From: Amoebidium appalachense | Lineage: Eukaryota > Ichthyosporea | DNA length: 64,000 nt | Direction: 5' to 3' | NCBI GenBank assembly: GCA_963693365.1 | Contig: CAVNZM010000009.1 | Coordinates: forward strand, 6,324,001 to 6,388,000 | In this document: one piece after another, positions 49,048-63,572 of the stretch | Layout: each line of letters begins with the position of its first letter | Numbering within the stretch: the stretch's first letter is position 1 | The notes under the pieces: generated by a model | What the model was told of the DNA's origin: nothing | Seen by the model: the letters and a program-made list of their open reading frames with translations, nothing else | Database searches by the model: none | Program-made: the position numbers and the translations under genes

Positions 49048-50410
49048 ATGGATGAGCATTGATTGGTGCATCCTAGAGAGGGTAATGGTGCACGGCTTTA
49101 AAATTTAGTCTACGTATATTTCTGTTGTTCAGAAGTATTGGGTACGGTACGTTGTTGTTTTCTGTAGTTTATGAACATCTCAAGCTAGGAAAAATCTAGA
49201 CTGGGGATATGTTGTTTTTGATTGGTATACGTAGTGGGTCATGTGATCTGATGACGATGGATTTTCAAAGAGTTGGAATAACGGTTATTTCGATTTTCTC
49301 TAAACATTTGAGGAAGGATATGTATAATGTCTCCGATGACAATCTTCAAGTCTGGGGCCGTAAGCTTACCAGCAAGAGGTGTCATTGAATGCGACTGGTG
49401 CGCATGAGAGATGCGGGGGGCAGAGTCTAAAATAAAACATTTTAAAGATCATGTCGGCTACTTAGATACATTGAACCCGGCGTGAATACTAACAGTGATT
49501 CCGCAGAAGATTATTTACAACACTGGAAGTTGTGCAAAATAATCTTTTGGTAATATATTGGTGGGTGTTTTTGCTCGGTAGCCTGAGGTGTGGTTGATTT
49601 GTGAAGCCACTGACTAGTATAGTCCCGAGGGACGTGAATCGCTTTGAGAGTGTTTGCTAGCCACTAGGAATACATTTGCAAGTTTCTCCCGTGTTTCCTT
49701 TCGCATTATTAGCCTCACTTATACGCATGTGCTTAAAGCCAAGGCAATTCGAATTTCGAAGTTACTATAAATGCGCTATGTTTTGCCTAAGAAATAAGAT
49801 ATTAGACCCTACCAACCCTACTGTGTATTTTCGATAACGTGCCTCCGTGCCCTCTCCCCTTCCCCCCCCCCCCCCCCCTCCTTCCCCCCCCCCCCCCCCC
49901 CCCCCCCCCTTCCCCTCGACGTGGAAATTAAGAACGTGAGAGCCATGGTCCCCAAAAATCAAGATAAATAGACACTATTCTCCAAAGATAAATAGACACT
50001 ATTTTCCAAAGTGTCAACTACTTTAAATTTTAACCACCCCCTGTATGTACACTCTGATTCCCATTTAGCTATAGCTACATCCTATGCTCACACACACGAC
50101 TAATTACTTTCACGCACTTCTCAAAGTAGTCAAATGCGCCATCGTACAAGGTACCCCACTAGTATCTGATATGGTACGATATGGTTAAGCCTCTTAAAGG
50201 TCTAAAACATATTTAAAACAACACCTGCCAGGAGAGAAGGGACACTCTTAAGACACTTTTAGGGCTGTATGAGCGGATGCTGCTCCCCACGCTCGTCTCG
50301 AAAATCCTGAACTTGGGAGTTTCGTTTCATTGAATTTTAAATTTCTATTTTTTTGTGCCAAGGTGAAGGCCAACGCATAATCCATGCACATACGAAGCCA
50401 CGCGGTGACC

Positions 50411-50444
<34 letters not shown>

Positions 50445-50582
50445 CCACCTCCCCCCGGACGTGCCTTCTGAACCATTACGACACATGCTCTCTTCTAGCA
50501 TTTTCTTTCCTCAGAACCCCAACTTGATATTTAATCTACCTCTACCGAAACCCCCCCCCCCCTCCTCCCCCACCTTCCAACC

Positions 50583-50613
<31 letters not shown>

Positions 50614-51120
50614 AAAAAACTTCCATCCACCCACACACGTATACAAAATCATTGTTTTGAATCTCAAGTTCCTCTCTTCCTCATGCTGGAAGACCCCAAT
50701 TGTGACGGTGTGCAATAAAAGGCCGATAAACGGCAATAAAATCTTCGAATCATCCGCACTATATGCCATTTCTGCCCCCTGCCCGCCCCACCCCCCCCCC
50801 CCCCCCCTCCCCCTCCCCCCCCCCCCCCCCCCCCCCCCCCTCCCCCCCCTCCTCCTCCTTCCCTTCTCCACCACAACCCTCGGGTCCTCCGTTGTTTACA
50901 CCCCCCTTTCTGTCCCACACTTGAAACTTGTTGGTTGGCGTGTGAGTACTTTTCAAAAGATGCTTGTGTGTCCTTGGGTTGTTTACGGGGGAGGGGGGGG
51001 GGGGGGGGGGGGGGGAGGAATAAATTATTGGGGGGGGAGGGGGAGAGGGGGGGAGGGGGTGGGGGGAGGGGGTGGGGGTTAAATGCAGTAAAATTTTAAT
51101 CCTATGCAGATCTGCTGTGG
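49048..51120. other. 3' flank of the hydrolase gene and palindrome 2 inner arm
   Basis: Unique AT-balanced sequence to 49860, then C tracts at 49863-49910, 50410-50442 and 50581-50603 (ending in an A tract), 50790-50840, and a G-rich stretch at 50990-51080. No gene seen. Confidence 0.5.
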
Positions 51121-51385
<265 letters not shown>

Positions 51386-51589
51386 TGAATACTGTGCCCG
51401 GTGTTTGGCTAGCGCTGTGCCCGGGTGGGAGTTTACATTAACACTCGGGGGTTTATCATATGATATGTATCAAGATCATAAAGGGTACACTCATGCATAA
51501 GGGCACACGTTCTGTTTCCGGATTGGCCAGAGGGAGCGGCCAAATAGGTGCAATGATCCCCAGTTCAGTGTTCTAGACCTCTAGCTTGC

Positions 51590-52493
51590 ATCCACACCTC
51601 CCTGCCCAACGAATTTTGTCCTACGTTTGGAATTGTGCATTCTCCCACCCTCTCCCTTTTCTCTTCTCTCCCATTCCTCTCCCCCCCCCCCCCCCCCCCT
51701 CTCTCCCCTCCCCCCTCCCCCCCCCCCCCCCCCCCCCCCCACACACACACCCCTTCCCCCCTCCCCCCCCCTCCCCCCCCCCCCCCCCCCCCGGCCCCCG
51801 CCCTTCTCCACCCCCAAACCCAAACCCGACCTCAAATTTTTATACCCCTTCGAGCGTTCGCTCCTCCGACTTGCTGGTGCACACATACATCACTTCGAGG
51901 CCTGCCATAGCAGTTAACGCTTATACTTGTTCTAATATGCGTTTTCATGCCCCACCCGCGTCTGCAGCATCTCTATTTGCTGTATTACCTTGCCACTAAT
52001 AAATGTAATGCTAGCTGGCAGGCTAACTAATTCTTAGTGTAAATTTGTAAATAAAAATAAAAATAAAAAACGCGCAAATTTAATCACTCTTCAATCGACA
52101 TGCCCCCCCCCCCCCCCCCCCCCCCCCACCCTGGCCCCTCCCACCCCTCCCCCCTTGCCCACACCCCACCCCCTCTCCCTCCTCCTCCTTCACCCCCTCC
52201 CTCCATCCTTCCCTCCCTTTTCCACTCGGCTCTTCTTCATTCTGGAGCGTCGCACCTCAATCTCGAAAAGGTCACGCGTACACAACATAAGCACCGCCAC
52301 CACTACTCCACGTATCTCACGTAGCAGAGCCACATATTTTGCTATGACAAGAATTCACACTATCTTGAGCCTGAGAAAAGTAACAATGAAATGCCCATGT
52401 AAAATCAATATCACTATTATGAGTAATTTACAAATAACTGGTTGGTCTTCCCGGATTACGATTAGTAGCTGTGAAGGTTCAGGTGAAACCAGT

Positions 52494-52529
<36 letters not shown>

Positions 52530-53600
52530 CCCTCTCCCTCCCTTCTTCCCTCCCTTCCCCCCCCTCCCCCCTTCCCCCCCCCCCCCCCCCCTTCCCCCCT
52601 CCCAAGCCTCCCTTGCTGTTTCTCCAACGTCACCTGTGTTTAAAAAAGTGTGCTCGGCTGGAATTGCTGATTAGCCATGTGTGAAACCAATCTGAGAAAA
52701 CTCATTAGCCAAGGTTTCACGTTCACGAGTCGCACATGTACATGTGACATCGGTGGTACTGCGGCGGCAGCTCCAATATTTCAAAATGCACTCATGAACC
52801 GAAATCGCCTTTCTCTGTCCACTGAGAGATCGGATTCCAAACTCATCATCGTGCCTCCATATTTTTGTGTATTGCAGCATGCACTGCAATGTCCTTTAAA
52901 TCTGCTTTAATGTGCTATAAATGTGCTTCAAATGTGCTTAAAATTTAAATCAAAATAAGCTGCCGACCAACGTCATAATGAAACGATAACTACTCTATCT
53001 CCCCCGGCACATGCCCAACCCCTCCCCCCTCCCCCCCCCCTCCCCCCCCTCTCCCCCCCTCCCGCCTCCTCCCCCCCCCCCCCCCCCGCCACCCCATCCA
53101 CTCTTTCTACCGGGTCCCTCCCCCCCCCCCCCCCCCCCCCCCCCGATATCCCCCCCCCGTCACATGATAACACTGACAGCCAATGATTATCATTCCATTC
53201 ATCTTACCTCTGCTGCTACATAGACAATGACGCGTGTGCCCACTGCAAAGAATCCCCCCCCCCCCCCCCCCTTTGCCCCGTCCCCCCTCCCCTCCCCCTC
53301 CTCTCTCCCCCCTCCCCTCCCCCCGGCTCACACAGAAGCATCTCGATATTTAATGGCATCCTCCTCCTCCCCCCCTCCCCCCCCCCCCCCCCCTCTATTC
53401 CCGTGCATAAAAGAACACCTTCTCGCTGTATCCTGCTTTGGAGAAGAGGGGGAGGGTGGGGTGGAGTTGGGGGCGGGGGCGGGGGGGCGGGGGGGGGTGG
53501 GGGGAGGGGGGGGAAGGAAGCAAACTTAATCCTCCACCATCCATCTTTACTAATACATACGGACACACGAGCACACACGCACACACACAAACACGCACGC
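51590..53600. repeat. Segmental duplicate block A2 (direct repeat of A1)
   Basis: Same order of unique islands as A1, shorter mainly through different homopolymer lengths and small deletions. It occupies the spacer of palindrome 2. Confidence 0.8.
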
Positions 53601-53641
53601 GCACACGCACACTCGCACTCGAACACACACACACGCACTCG

Positions 53642-53734
<93 letters not shown>

Positions 53735-54396
53735 ACACATCCAACGGCACTGCCTAGGTTTTACTGCATTTATCTCCCTCCTCTCCCCCTCCCCCCCCTT
53801 CCCCCCCTTTCATCATGATGTCTCTCTCCCCCCCCCCCCCCCCCCTCCACACACACACGTCCACAAGGGCCCCTTTCTCTACAAAGGACACAGAATCATC
53901 TTGTGAATAGTACTCACACGCCAACCAACAATATGTTAGTGTGGGCCAGAAATGGGAATATAAACAACAGAGAACCCGGGGATTGAGAGGGAGAAGGCGG
54001 CTGCCGGGGGCGGGGGGAGAGGGGGGGGGGGGGGGAGGGGGAGGAGGGGGGAGGGGGGGGGGGGGAAGGGGGGAAGGGGGAGATGGCAGGGAGGGGGCAG
54101 AATGTCATATAATGCGGATGATTTGAAGATTTGTTTTCCGCTTGTGTAGCCTTTTATAACACACGGTCATATTTTGGGGGGTTCCAGCATGAGGTAGAGA
54201 GGAAAGAGTTTTAAAACAATCACTTTGTATTTGTGTTTGGGTGGGTGGATGTGCTTGTGGTAATGGTGGTGGTGGGGGCCCCCGGGGGGGGGGGGGGGGA
54301 GGGGGGATGATAGGGGTTCGGTAGAGCTTGCACTATCAAGTGGAGAAGAGAGCATGAGTGGTGGTGGTTCAAAGGGCGTGAGGGGAGTGTGTGTAT

Positions 54397-54445
<49 letters not shown>

Positions 54446-55485
54446 GGAGGTTACGGCATGGCTTAGTATGTGCATGGATTATGCGTTGGCCTTCACGTTT
54501 GCACAAAAAAAATAAGACATTAAACTTAAATAAAACGCCCTTCAAATGTAAGAATTTTCGAGACGAGTGCGGGGAGCTTCATCCGTTTATAAAGTCCTTA
54601 AGGGGTGAAGGTGTCCCCCTCTTTATTTTTTTTTAAGGCCTTATTAAACCATGTCGTACCATGTGGGATGTGGGGTGCCTTGGATAATGGGGCGTTTCGG
54701 GAGGGAAAAAAAGAAAGAAAAAAAAAAACGTGAAAACAAGTAGTCATGTGTGAGGTCGGTAGCTAGGGTTTATTAAAGTGTGTGTATGTGGCTTAAGCAC
54801 CATGCGTATAACTGAGCCAGCAAATAGCAAAAGGTAACATGGGAGTTCTCCAAATTCGCAAACGTTTTCCTGGTGGCTAGTAGCACCGGAACACGATAAA
54901 AGCTACTCACGTATTCTCTCTCGGTCTACATGGTCTACAGTATTCTACCCCGTGGGTTCCCGGATCAACCACACCTTAAAGCACAAACATGCACCAATTG
55001 CTACCGTAAATTTTGCACAACTCCAAGTGTCGTACATAAAGCCCCTTCGGAATTATGTTCATGAAGTCAATCTGAGCCGCAGACCTATTTTTTATATTTT
55101 ATTTTAGAATCCCCCGCATCTCCAATGCGCACCAGTCGCATTCAATGACAGCTCTTGCTGGTAGGCTTACGGCCTCAGACTTGAAGATTGTCATCGGAGA
55201 TATTATATCCTTTTTCAAATGTTTAGAAAAATTCGAAAAACCCGTTATTCCAAATCGATGGAAATACATAGTCATCATCTCACATGACTCATTGCCAATT
55301 AAAAACACCATCTTCCCGGTCTAGATTTTTCCTAGCTTGAAATGTTCGTAAACTAGCGAAAACAAAAACTAACCGTCTTCAAACTCTTTTTAGCAACAAC
55401 AATACAAGTATACACCAACTCGAACTTTGATCGGAGCCACTGCACCATTACCCTCTCTAGGATGCACCAATCAATGCTCATCCAT
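53601..55485. other. (CA)n and noncoding right arm, no gene seen
   Basis: (CA)n at 53650-53727, a G-rich stretch at 54008-54090, a G tract at 54411-54444, then the inverted 3' flank of the hydrolase pseudogene. No coding frame supported. Confidence 0.5.
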
Positions 55486-57565
55486 CTATGGCTTGCAGTC
55501 AATGTCCCTCCCATGACTGAACACGGTTGTGGCAGAGTCAGCCTTCCCACGGTGCATACGCATAACCTGCCTGGTTGTGTAGAGGGATGACATGCACAAT
55601 AGAACCACAACCACCAAAACCACGCACAGGAGCGAAAGGAAAACAACCTCCTTCGATTGCAGCCCCTCAAAAACAGTGTTCAAACCCTGGAAGTCACCGG
55701 AAGAAAATACAGCCGGGGCCGGGGCGCCGAGAAGCGCATAAACACCGCTATCAGCATACGGACGGCTCATACCATAGGCGAGGGGTACGACGGGCCGGGG
55801 GGCTGGGTTTGAGAGGTCCAATTGTTTCAGGTCAATTTCAACCAAATTTGGGCGTGCGGGCAAGCGGTAGTAGTACTTAGCCTCCTTGTGATCCCTCACA
55901 ACTTGGAACACGGTGGTGCCGGCCGCGCCGTTCGGTCTGTCAAAGTCATAGCCGCCCTTTCCGCGCATCACCCTACCCACCGTCACCCACGCAACGTACA
56001 CCGCGTCAACCTGTGGGTCTGTGTTTGCAAACGACGGGTCGTAGTTTTCCTTTGTGGTGTTGAACCAAAGACCCTCCGTGCGTGTGGCGGCTTCATTCAA
56101 GACTGCGAGTTGAAGGAAACGGTCCTCTGAGAGGTAGGAGCCGGACTGCTGCTGGCCGGATTTGAGCGTGTCGTAGGTTGCGTTTGCGAGCTCGGAGATG
56201 TCGGTGAGGTTAAGGCGCTTTGTGGCACCCGCAATCTGTTCCTCGTAAGGGGGTTGGTTGGTGAGGACAGCGGGGTAGTCGTTCTCATAGACGCACTGAC
56301 GTGCACCGGCCGCATCGTGCGTGTTTGATGGACTGCTGAAGCATGCTGGGGCGGAGGCGTTGTACTGGTTGGGAATGTATTCGACAAGGAGGGACTTCCC
56401 TTGTGCGTCGTGAAACACAAAGTGTTGTGGGGAGGGTGCCGCCGGGGAGGCGGGCGAGAAGGGGGCTCGTTCCGTCCACTACTTGCCACGAGTCGAGCTC
56501 CTTTTTTACACAAGCGATGGTGTCGCACACGGACAGCATGTACAGGGGCATGGAGTGGACTGGGAGGGCAGGGCGAGTGTCCTCCTTGACCAAATGAGGG
56601 TACGAGGTGATGGGGAGGAAGAGCGTCCCTACGGGAAGACCAACTTCGTTCAACCCGTCAGACGCGAAGTTCTGGTGAAGACCACCAATGTACACGGAAT
56701 CATACTTTGCAGTCACGTCTGGGAGCGTGCAATTGGGGCAGTCTGTGAGCTAAAACATGAACACTTTGCTGCCCTGCGGGCTGGTGTGCAGGTCGAAATG
56801 CAGGTCAGGCATGCCCCAGTCCATGTTCCGCGCTGAAACTGGGTGGGTGGTCGCCAAATGGCGCAAAAACACTTCGCTGCAGGCGTAGGCGCTGCTTGCG
56901 CAAATAGCCAAGTAGGCCGCAAGGGTGTGTTTGGAAAACATGGTGCTGCTTTGCCGGGGCCGTTGTGTTTTGGATTTGTGTATGCTGGTGACTGTGTGAT
57001 TGAGTGAGGAGAAATGATCCAGCTGTCCAGTGTATATACTCGAGCAGCCAAACTGGGTAGCCAATAGGATAGAGCTTTGAAGACCGCCAATCAGATTCTA
57101 TGGCTCAGTCCTCAGGCTCACAACAATTTATCCAATCATGTTTGTAGAATCAGTATACAAATATGTAGGAATGCATTTGACTTTGAGGCGGATGAACAGC
57201 GGAGCAGCTACTTAGGCATTACATAGGTGGTGCTTGTGGTAGTCATTTCGTTGCATAAAGTATCGTAGCTCGTTTGTTTAGGTAGCTTGTCTATATTTGT
57301 CTAAATACAGTTATAATTGGGTGCGTGGCACCGCCTGGGGCTTTGACTTTCCTTCGTATACGACTCCTCGTGAGGGCTCTGATGACATTGTCGGTGCATT
57401 CCATTTGTATTCCGGTAATCATCATGTGCGGCCTGGCCTGGGCTCGCGGCGGCTGTTGAGAGAGAGCTGGGCTCGAGTCCAGTGTGTAATTACGAAAACG
57501 AGCCCAATCTGAGTAGCAGCAGGCTACGAACCCAGTCAACGGGTTCCAATTTTCTAAAAAGATTT
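53912..57565. repeat. Palindrome 2, right arm (B2, inverted)
   Basis: Reverse-complement counterpart of 46585-50955, with a spacer of about 3 kb holding C2 and A2. It is shorter than the left arm because of deletions in noncoding parts and different homopolymer lengths. Confidence 0.9.
55486..56941 (-). pseudogene. Second copy of the Ntn hydrolase, nonsense and frameshift
   Basis: Near-identical inverted copy of the gene at 47593-49047, starting MFSKHTLAAYLAICASSAYA-Cys at 56941. Two lesions: a TAG at about 56750-56752 where the intact copy has CAG (Gln) after VFMF, and a one-base insertion near 56430 (CTCCCCACAACAC against CTCCCTCAACAC) in LPGGTLP. Apart from these the frames stay open to the shared end DIDCKP-TAG at 55486, and most differences from the intact copy are single substitutions. 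The 310 downstream codons are intact, so decay is recent or gene conversion is ongoing. Confidence 0.88.
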
Positions 57566-57587
57566 GCTCGCGGCAGTACAAACATTA

Positions 57588-57743
57588 TTTTGTGCATATT
57601 GCAAGTGTGAAATGCATGACATAATGCACGTGTCTTCCTGCTCGACCCTGTGTACCTGATGTCGATGTCCGGATCCGCATGAAAAAGCAAGCAGTCAAGC
57701 AGGATGAAGAAGTATCCCATCCCCCCTCCCTCCCTCCCCTCGA

Positions 57744-57784
<41 letters not shown>

Positions 57785-58025
57785 CCCCATCTGATCATGA
57801 GGTTCTTCCTCCCTCCTACCTTCGAAGGTCTTCCCTCCCTCCCAGCGGAGGCACGTACCAATTGACCAGCTGAACTTCACAAGATTGATCTCTCTCTTTA
57901 TCTCCCAGTAAGTGGTGCACACACACACACGTCGTATCATGATGCAGACATCAGGTGTATACACAGGGTCGAGCATGAAGACATGTACATTATCATGTCG
58001 TGCATTTTACACTTGCAATGTGCGC
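57588..58025. repeat. Short inverted repeat (about 75-bp arms)
   Basis: 57588-57664 is the reverse complement of about 57947-58025, with shared CAGGGTCGAGCAKGAAGACA and CATTTYACACTTGCAATRTG. The spacer of about 280 bases contains a C tract at 57747-57783. It lies just outside palindrome 2. Confidence 0.8.
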
Positions 58026-58474
58026 AAAATATTAAATATGATGTACGCTAATTAGTATTAGCTGCTGCAAAACTTTTAATTTGATGCGAGTGGTTATTCG
58101 TGATTTTTATTTTTTTATTTTTTCTTTGGTTATCAACACACCCCACGAGGGTTGGCCTCAATTTATTCTTCATAATATGACGGTAGTGTTCAAGACAGTC
58201 ACTTGCTCATCATGAAAGTATCTACATATGAATGCATATGGTCACAAGCTTCCTGCGAAATCTGGATTTTCTGTTCCGCAAAAATACAACGGAAACCTCA
58301 AATAAACAGCCAACAAAGAATTTCGTTCGCCCACGCTGAACACATGCCAGTGGGCGGCACAGTGTGCAAAATGTATGCGAGATTGGTGTGTGCACGCGCT
58401 CCTGGTGTGTGTGTGTGCATGCGCGCGCCCCTGCACGCACGTGCGTGGATGTGTCCGTGTATGTGTCCGTGTAT

Positions 58475-58549
<75 letters not shown>

Positions 58550-58809
58550 CACACACACACGCGTGACCTAGTCTTTGGGTAACGTGAGGTTATGGTGTGT
58601 ATGGGGGGTTGGGGGGTTGGGGGGGGGGGGGGGGGGGGAACAGGGTAGGGGAGAGGGGGAGAAGAGGTTAGAAGGGCAGGCACTGCCAGGCAGTCCTAAT
58701 CGTTAACAAGAAAGGCTCTCCAAGTAATCCCCCCCCCCCCCCCCCCCCCCCGCGCCCCACAAAAAAAAATTAAAATAAAATAAATGAAAATAAAATAAAA
58801 TGAAAAACA
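58026..58809. other. 3' flank of the thioesterase gene
   Basis: Unique to 58380, then (TG)n at 58478-58542, a G tract at about 58620-58638 and a C tract at 58730-58751. The AAAT-rich stretch at 58762-58803 directly follows the thioesterase stop on its strand. No other gene seen. Confidence 0.5.
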
Positions 58810-59234
58810 CTACTTGACCCTGTCTATTTTGAGGCACTGGGCTACGAAGTCAGTCACGTGATGCATCTCCAATGGGCATGCCCCGTGGTCCAGCCCAGGG
58901 TAGATGCGCTGCTGCACAGTGAACCCCTTGGCTTCCAGCCACTGCCGTCCTCGATCACTGTAGCTCACTACAAGTGTGTGTGTATGGATGTTGTACGTGT
59001 GTGTGTGTGTGTTTGTGGTGAAAGTGTGTGTACGAGTGTGTGGGTCTTTGTAGGTCTGTGTGAAGGTGTGTGTGTAGGTTCGTGTGTATGCGCGTTTACC
59101 TGTGTATGTACGTGTGTATATATGTGTGCGTACGCGTGTGGGTCTTTGTGCAGGTGTACGTGTGGACGTCTGTGAACAGGTGTGTGTACGTGTGTGTATG
59201 CGCGCGTGTGTGCGAAGTTGTGTGTGTGTGTGGG

Positions 59235-59270
<36 letters not shown>

Positions 59271-59554
59271 GGGGAGGAAGGTTAGAAAACATAACGAAGT
59301 ACGGAGCACACATTCACGACAGCCAACACAATTCAAATTTGACCGGGGGGGGGGGGGGGGGGGGGGGAGAGGAGGGAGAGCGGAGGTGAATTAGGCAGGT
59401 GAGTGGGGGGAAGGGGGGGGGGGGGGGGGGGGGGAGGAGAGGGGGGATGTACACAGCACAAACTCAAATTACAACAAAATCGCCGAAGGCTTCAGATACG
59501 CAAAGAACAACATACACATTGGGTGTGCAACATTGTTGAGAGGGAGTGGTTGCG

Positions 59555-59629
<75 letters not shown>

Positions 59630-60745
59630 GGGGGAGGGGGGGGGGGGGGGGGGTTGCAGTGCATTAAAACACCAACAGGCCAAGTGCAACGCATAGGAAC
59701 ACAAAGGGACACCCAGACGTGTACGATTGTGTGTGTGTGTGCGCGCGCGGGCGCGCAGGCACGTGTGTGTGTGTGTGTTGTGTGTGTGTGTGCGAGCCTG
59801 TGTGTCTGTGTGTGCGTGCGCGTGCATGTGCGCGTCTACGCACACGTGTATGCCTTTGTGTGTGTGTTTGTGCAGTGCCGCTGCAGTTATGAAGAAAGAT
59901 TCCATACCATCAACCATGGAATCATTATCGCCGTGACCCAGAAACACAGGCAGTGTGTGTGCCTCCTTATCCAACCCCTCGAGTAGGGCAGGGCCCCTCG
60001 GCATGTACGTGCTAAGTGCACACAGGCCGGCAAGACGGGGTGTGTGTCTAATGGCTGTGTACGTGGCTAAGCCCCCACCCTGGCTGAATCCAGCTAGAAG
60101 AATCTGTGTGAGGGAGATTCGAGGGGGAGGAGAGGGTGGGGGGGAGAGGGCAGGGCCGGGGGGGGGGGGGGGGGGGGGGGTAGGGTAGGTGGTGGAGGAA
60201 AGGAATAGGAAAGGTGAAAGGGTAGTTTGAGGGGATGTGGGTTGGTGGGAAGTTGGGGGAAGTGAGGGTGGGAGTGGGGAAGGGAGGCAGGGAGGCAAGA
60301 AGTTAGGGAGGGAGGGGGAGAGGAGGTGTGGTGGTGGTGGTGGTGGGGAGGGGGGAGGGGGGAGGGGGGGGGGGGGGGGGGGGAGGAATTGAGAGTCCTA
60401 AGGTTTAGGTTCAGTACGTACAGGTGCTGTTCCAACACAGCTCTAGGGCTAACCTCGTGCGCATATTTTGTCATGCGGTTAACGGACTAACAACTTATCT
60501 GTGAGTTGGGAGATTGCTATTGGACACGGTATTTTCACAGATGAAATATCGAAATTCGCAATATTGAGCATCAGAACCCGGAACTTTTCAGCACTAGACC
60601 TTAACCAAACGCCAAGTGGCGTTCCCATGCCCGCTGAGAGAAGGGTGTCGACTATCAACCTTTAGCGTGCAATTCCCATAGCATTCTTTGCTACAACGGC
60701 CATATATAAGTGCAAAAAAAAAAGAGGGTATGTATTATTTAGGCG

Positions 60746-60779
<34 letters not shown>

Positions 60780-60801
60780 AGGTGGGTGGGTGGGTATGTG
60801 T

Positions 60802-60832
<31 letters not shown>

Positions 60833-61885
60833 GGTTCAAGTTTCGACTACATAGGTGAGTGCTGCCGACCAGAACGGGGGAGAGCACGTGGAACAAGTGA
60901 AAAGCAGCAAAAATGTGTGTGCAGATGTGTCCCTTCCTGTATGTATTCATATGCACTTGGCTTGGTCTCTTTCTCGAATTTTTTTCCCTCCCCAGAATGG
61001 GTGCCGACATTCGTGCGGGAGAGTGTGCGGCAGGATGAATCGGAAAAAGGACGGAGAAAGAAAGAGAGAGAGAGACCAGGGGGGGGGGGGGGGGGGGTTT
61101 GGGCAAGCACACACACCTTATCATAGGCTATACCCCGATCGTGTTCATTCTTGATGAGAGAGCGAATAAACTGACTGCTCTCTTCCACCCCTTCAAATGG
61201 CTCATCTATTCTATCTGCAAGCCTGTGTGTGTGTAACCGTACTCATCAGCACACATGCACACAAAGCATTAAAGCACTAAGGAAAGAATGTGCATGAAAA
61301 TATCTCTATCATGGGCATGCGTGCATGGCTCTGGGTGTGTGTGTGTGTGTGTGTGTGTGTGCATGTGTGTGTGTGTGCGTGTGTGTGCGTGTGTGTGTAG
61401 GTGCGTGGGTGCGTGTGTGTGGTATGTGTGTGTTTGTGCTTCTGTGTGTGCACGTGCGCGCACGTGTGCATGTAAATGTTTGTGAGCGAGAAACTCTGAA
61501 GTGATTGGTGAGCAAGCGTGTCGAGTGCGACTGTGTAAACGTACGTGTATGTGTGCACATGTACCTGTGTGTGTAGTGTGTGAAATGTAAGCAGCAGCAA
61601 CCCCATATTATAATTCTTCCCCCCCCCCCTCCCTCTCCCCCCCCCCCCCCCCCCCCCCAAATACACACACACACGCACACACACACACAACCACCTACCC
61701 TTGTATGTCGTACCATGCCGTCATCATTAACCCATTGTTGATACTGACGGGCCTTCTAGGGGCGGTGGGGAGCACAAACTTAATTCCTGGGAGCGAAATT
61801 CCCATCTCTTCCATAGGCTCATACCAACCGATACCAAAGTCCCCAAGGCCGTGTAGCCAAATCACTGTGTGTGTGTGTGTGTGGG

Positions 61886-61928
<43 letters not shown>

Positions 61929-61933
61929 AAGGC

Positions 61934-62013
<80 letters not shown>

Positions 62014-63105
62014 TTTGCGTGTGTACGTGTGCGTGTGTACGTGGGAAGGGGGGGGAGGGGATTAGACCAACCACAATGAAATCCACAAATCCGCAGGGTG
62101 TGTGTGTGTGCAAGCGTGTCTCAGTTCCCAGCTGAGACCACACACTATTTGAAACACAGTCCGTCCGTCTGCTTGTCAATATTTTGCTTTATTGAACGTG
62201 CACTGCCAAAAGGGAAGTGGGGGGGAGGGGGGAAGGGGAGGGGGGACGGGGGAGGAGGGGGCAGCGGCACGAAGAGTCTTGACAGAGCTAGAAGGAAATG
62301 GTGAGTACGAGGAAACATATATCATGGAATAAAAAAGTATACGTACTTGTTTTTTTTAAATATCTTTTATATTTTTGATCTCGGAGGTTGCTGGAAAGAA
62401 TTCCAAGGAAGGGGCCGGGGCAAGATGGGGAGAGGGCGGCTTGGGAGGGGGGGGGGGGGGAGGGGGGGGGGGGGGGGGGGGGGGGGGAGGGGGGGTGGCT
62501 GGGAAGGAGGGGTTTGCTCTTGTTGAGGCTTGCCAAATAGCAAGCCCAGAATCTAAGCACTTAGGAAACAAAAAGTGTCTGTTTGTGAAGGTAGTTGGGG
62601 GTGGTTGCATGTGACCGAACGGCTGGATGGAGGGGGGGGGGGGGGGAGGGGGGAGGGGGTGAAGCATGAAGGGGTGGGTATGGGAAGACCCTCGGGGGCG
62701 GTGGTAAGGGGAAAGGGAACGGGGAGTATGGAAAGGGGGAGGAAAGTTCGGGATGGGGGATGAGGGAGGGGGTAAGGGGAGGGGGGGGGGGGGGGTCCGA
62801 CAAGCAGCTAAGGGTTCGTCAATGTTTTGCAATGTTTTGTTAAATGACTGGTGTGTGCTACAAGAGGGAAGTGTGGAAGTGTGAGAATAAACTGCAAGAA
62901 TACGAGTGTTTGAGAGAGGGGAGAATGTAGGGAGTAAATAAGGTTGCTTTCTTACCCCGGAGGGGGGGGGGGGGGGGGAGGGGGGGAGGAGGCAAGGGGC
63001 AACTGGAGAGATTGGGAAAGCGAGGGAGATGGGGGGGGGGGGAGGGGGAGGGAGGGAGGGGGGAGAGAGAGAGGGGAGAGAGAGAGAGAGAGAGAGGGGG
63101 GGGGG

Positions 63106-63187
<82 letters not shown>

Positions 63188-63485
63188 GGGAGAGAGAGAG
63201 AGAGAGAGAGGAAGGGTGGGGGAGAAAGAGGGGGGGGGAAGAGAGAGGATGGGGGGAGGGGGAGAGAGACGGGGGGGAGAGGGGGAGAGACAGGGGGGGG
63301 GGAGGGGGGGGGAGAGGGGAGGAGAGAGAAAGGGGGGGGGGGGGGGGGGGGGAGAGGGGGGGGAGAGAGAGAGGGGGGGGGGGAGAGAGGGAGAGGGGGA
63401 GAGAGAGTGAGAGAGGGAAAGTGAGAGTGAGAGGGAGAGGGGGAGGGAGTTGGAAAGTGAGACGGAGAGGGAGAGGGGGGGGGGG

Positions 63486-63572
<87 letters not shown>

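Larger units (their letters stand above)
46585..50955. repeat. Palindrome 2, left arm (B1)
   Basis: Inverted at 53912-57565. Anchors: 46585-46620 with 57530-57560 (AGAAAATTGGAACCC), 46810-46955 with 57180-57310, the hydrolase genes 47593-49047 with 55486-56941, 49330-49430 with 55100-55190, 50340-50420 with 54455-54520, and 50880-50950 with 53915-53985 (ACTCACACGCCAACCAACAA). Gene bodies are near-identical, flanks diverged. Confidence 0.9.
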
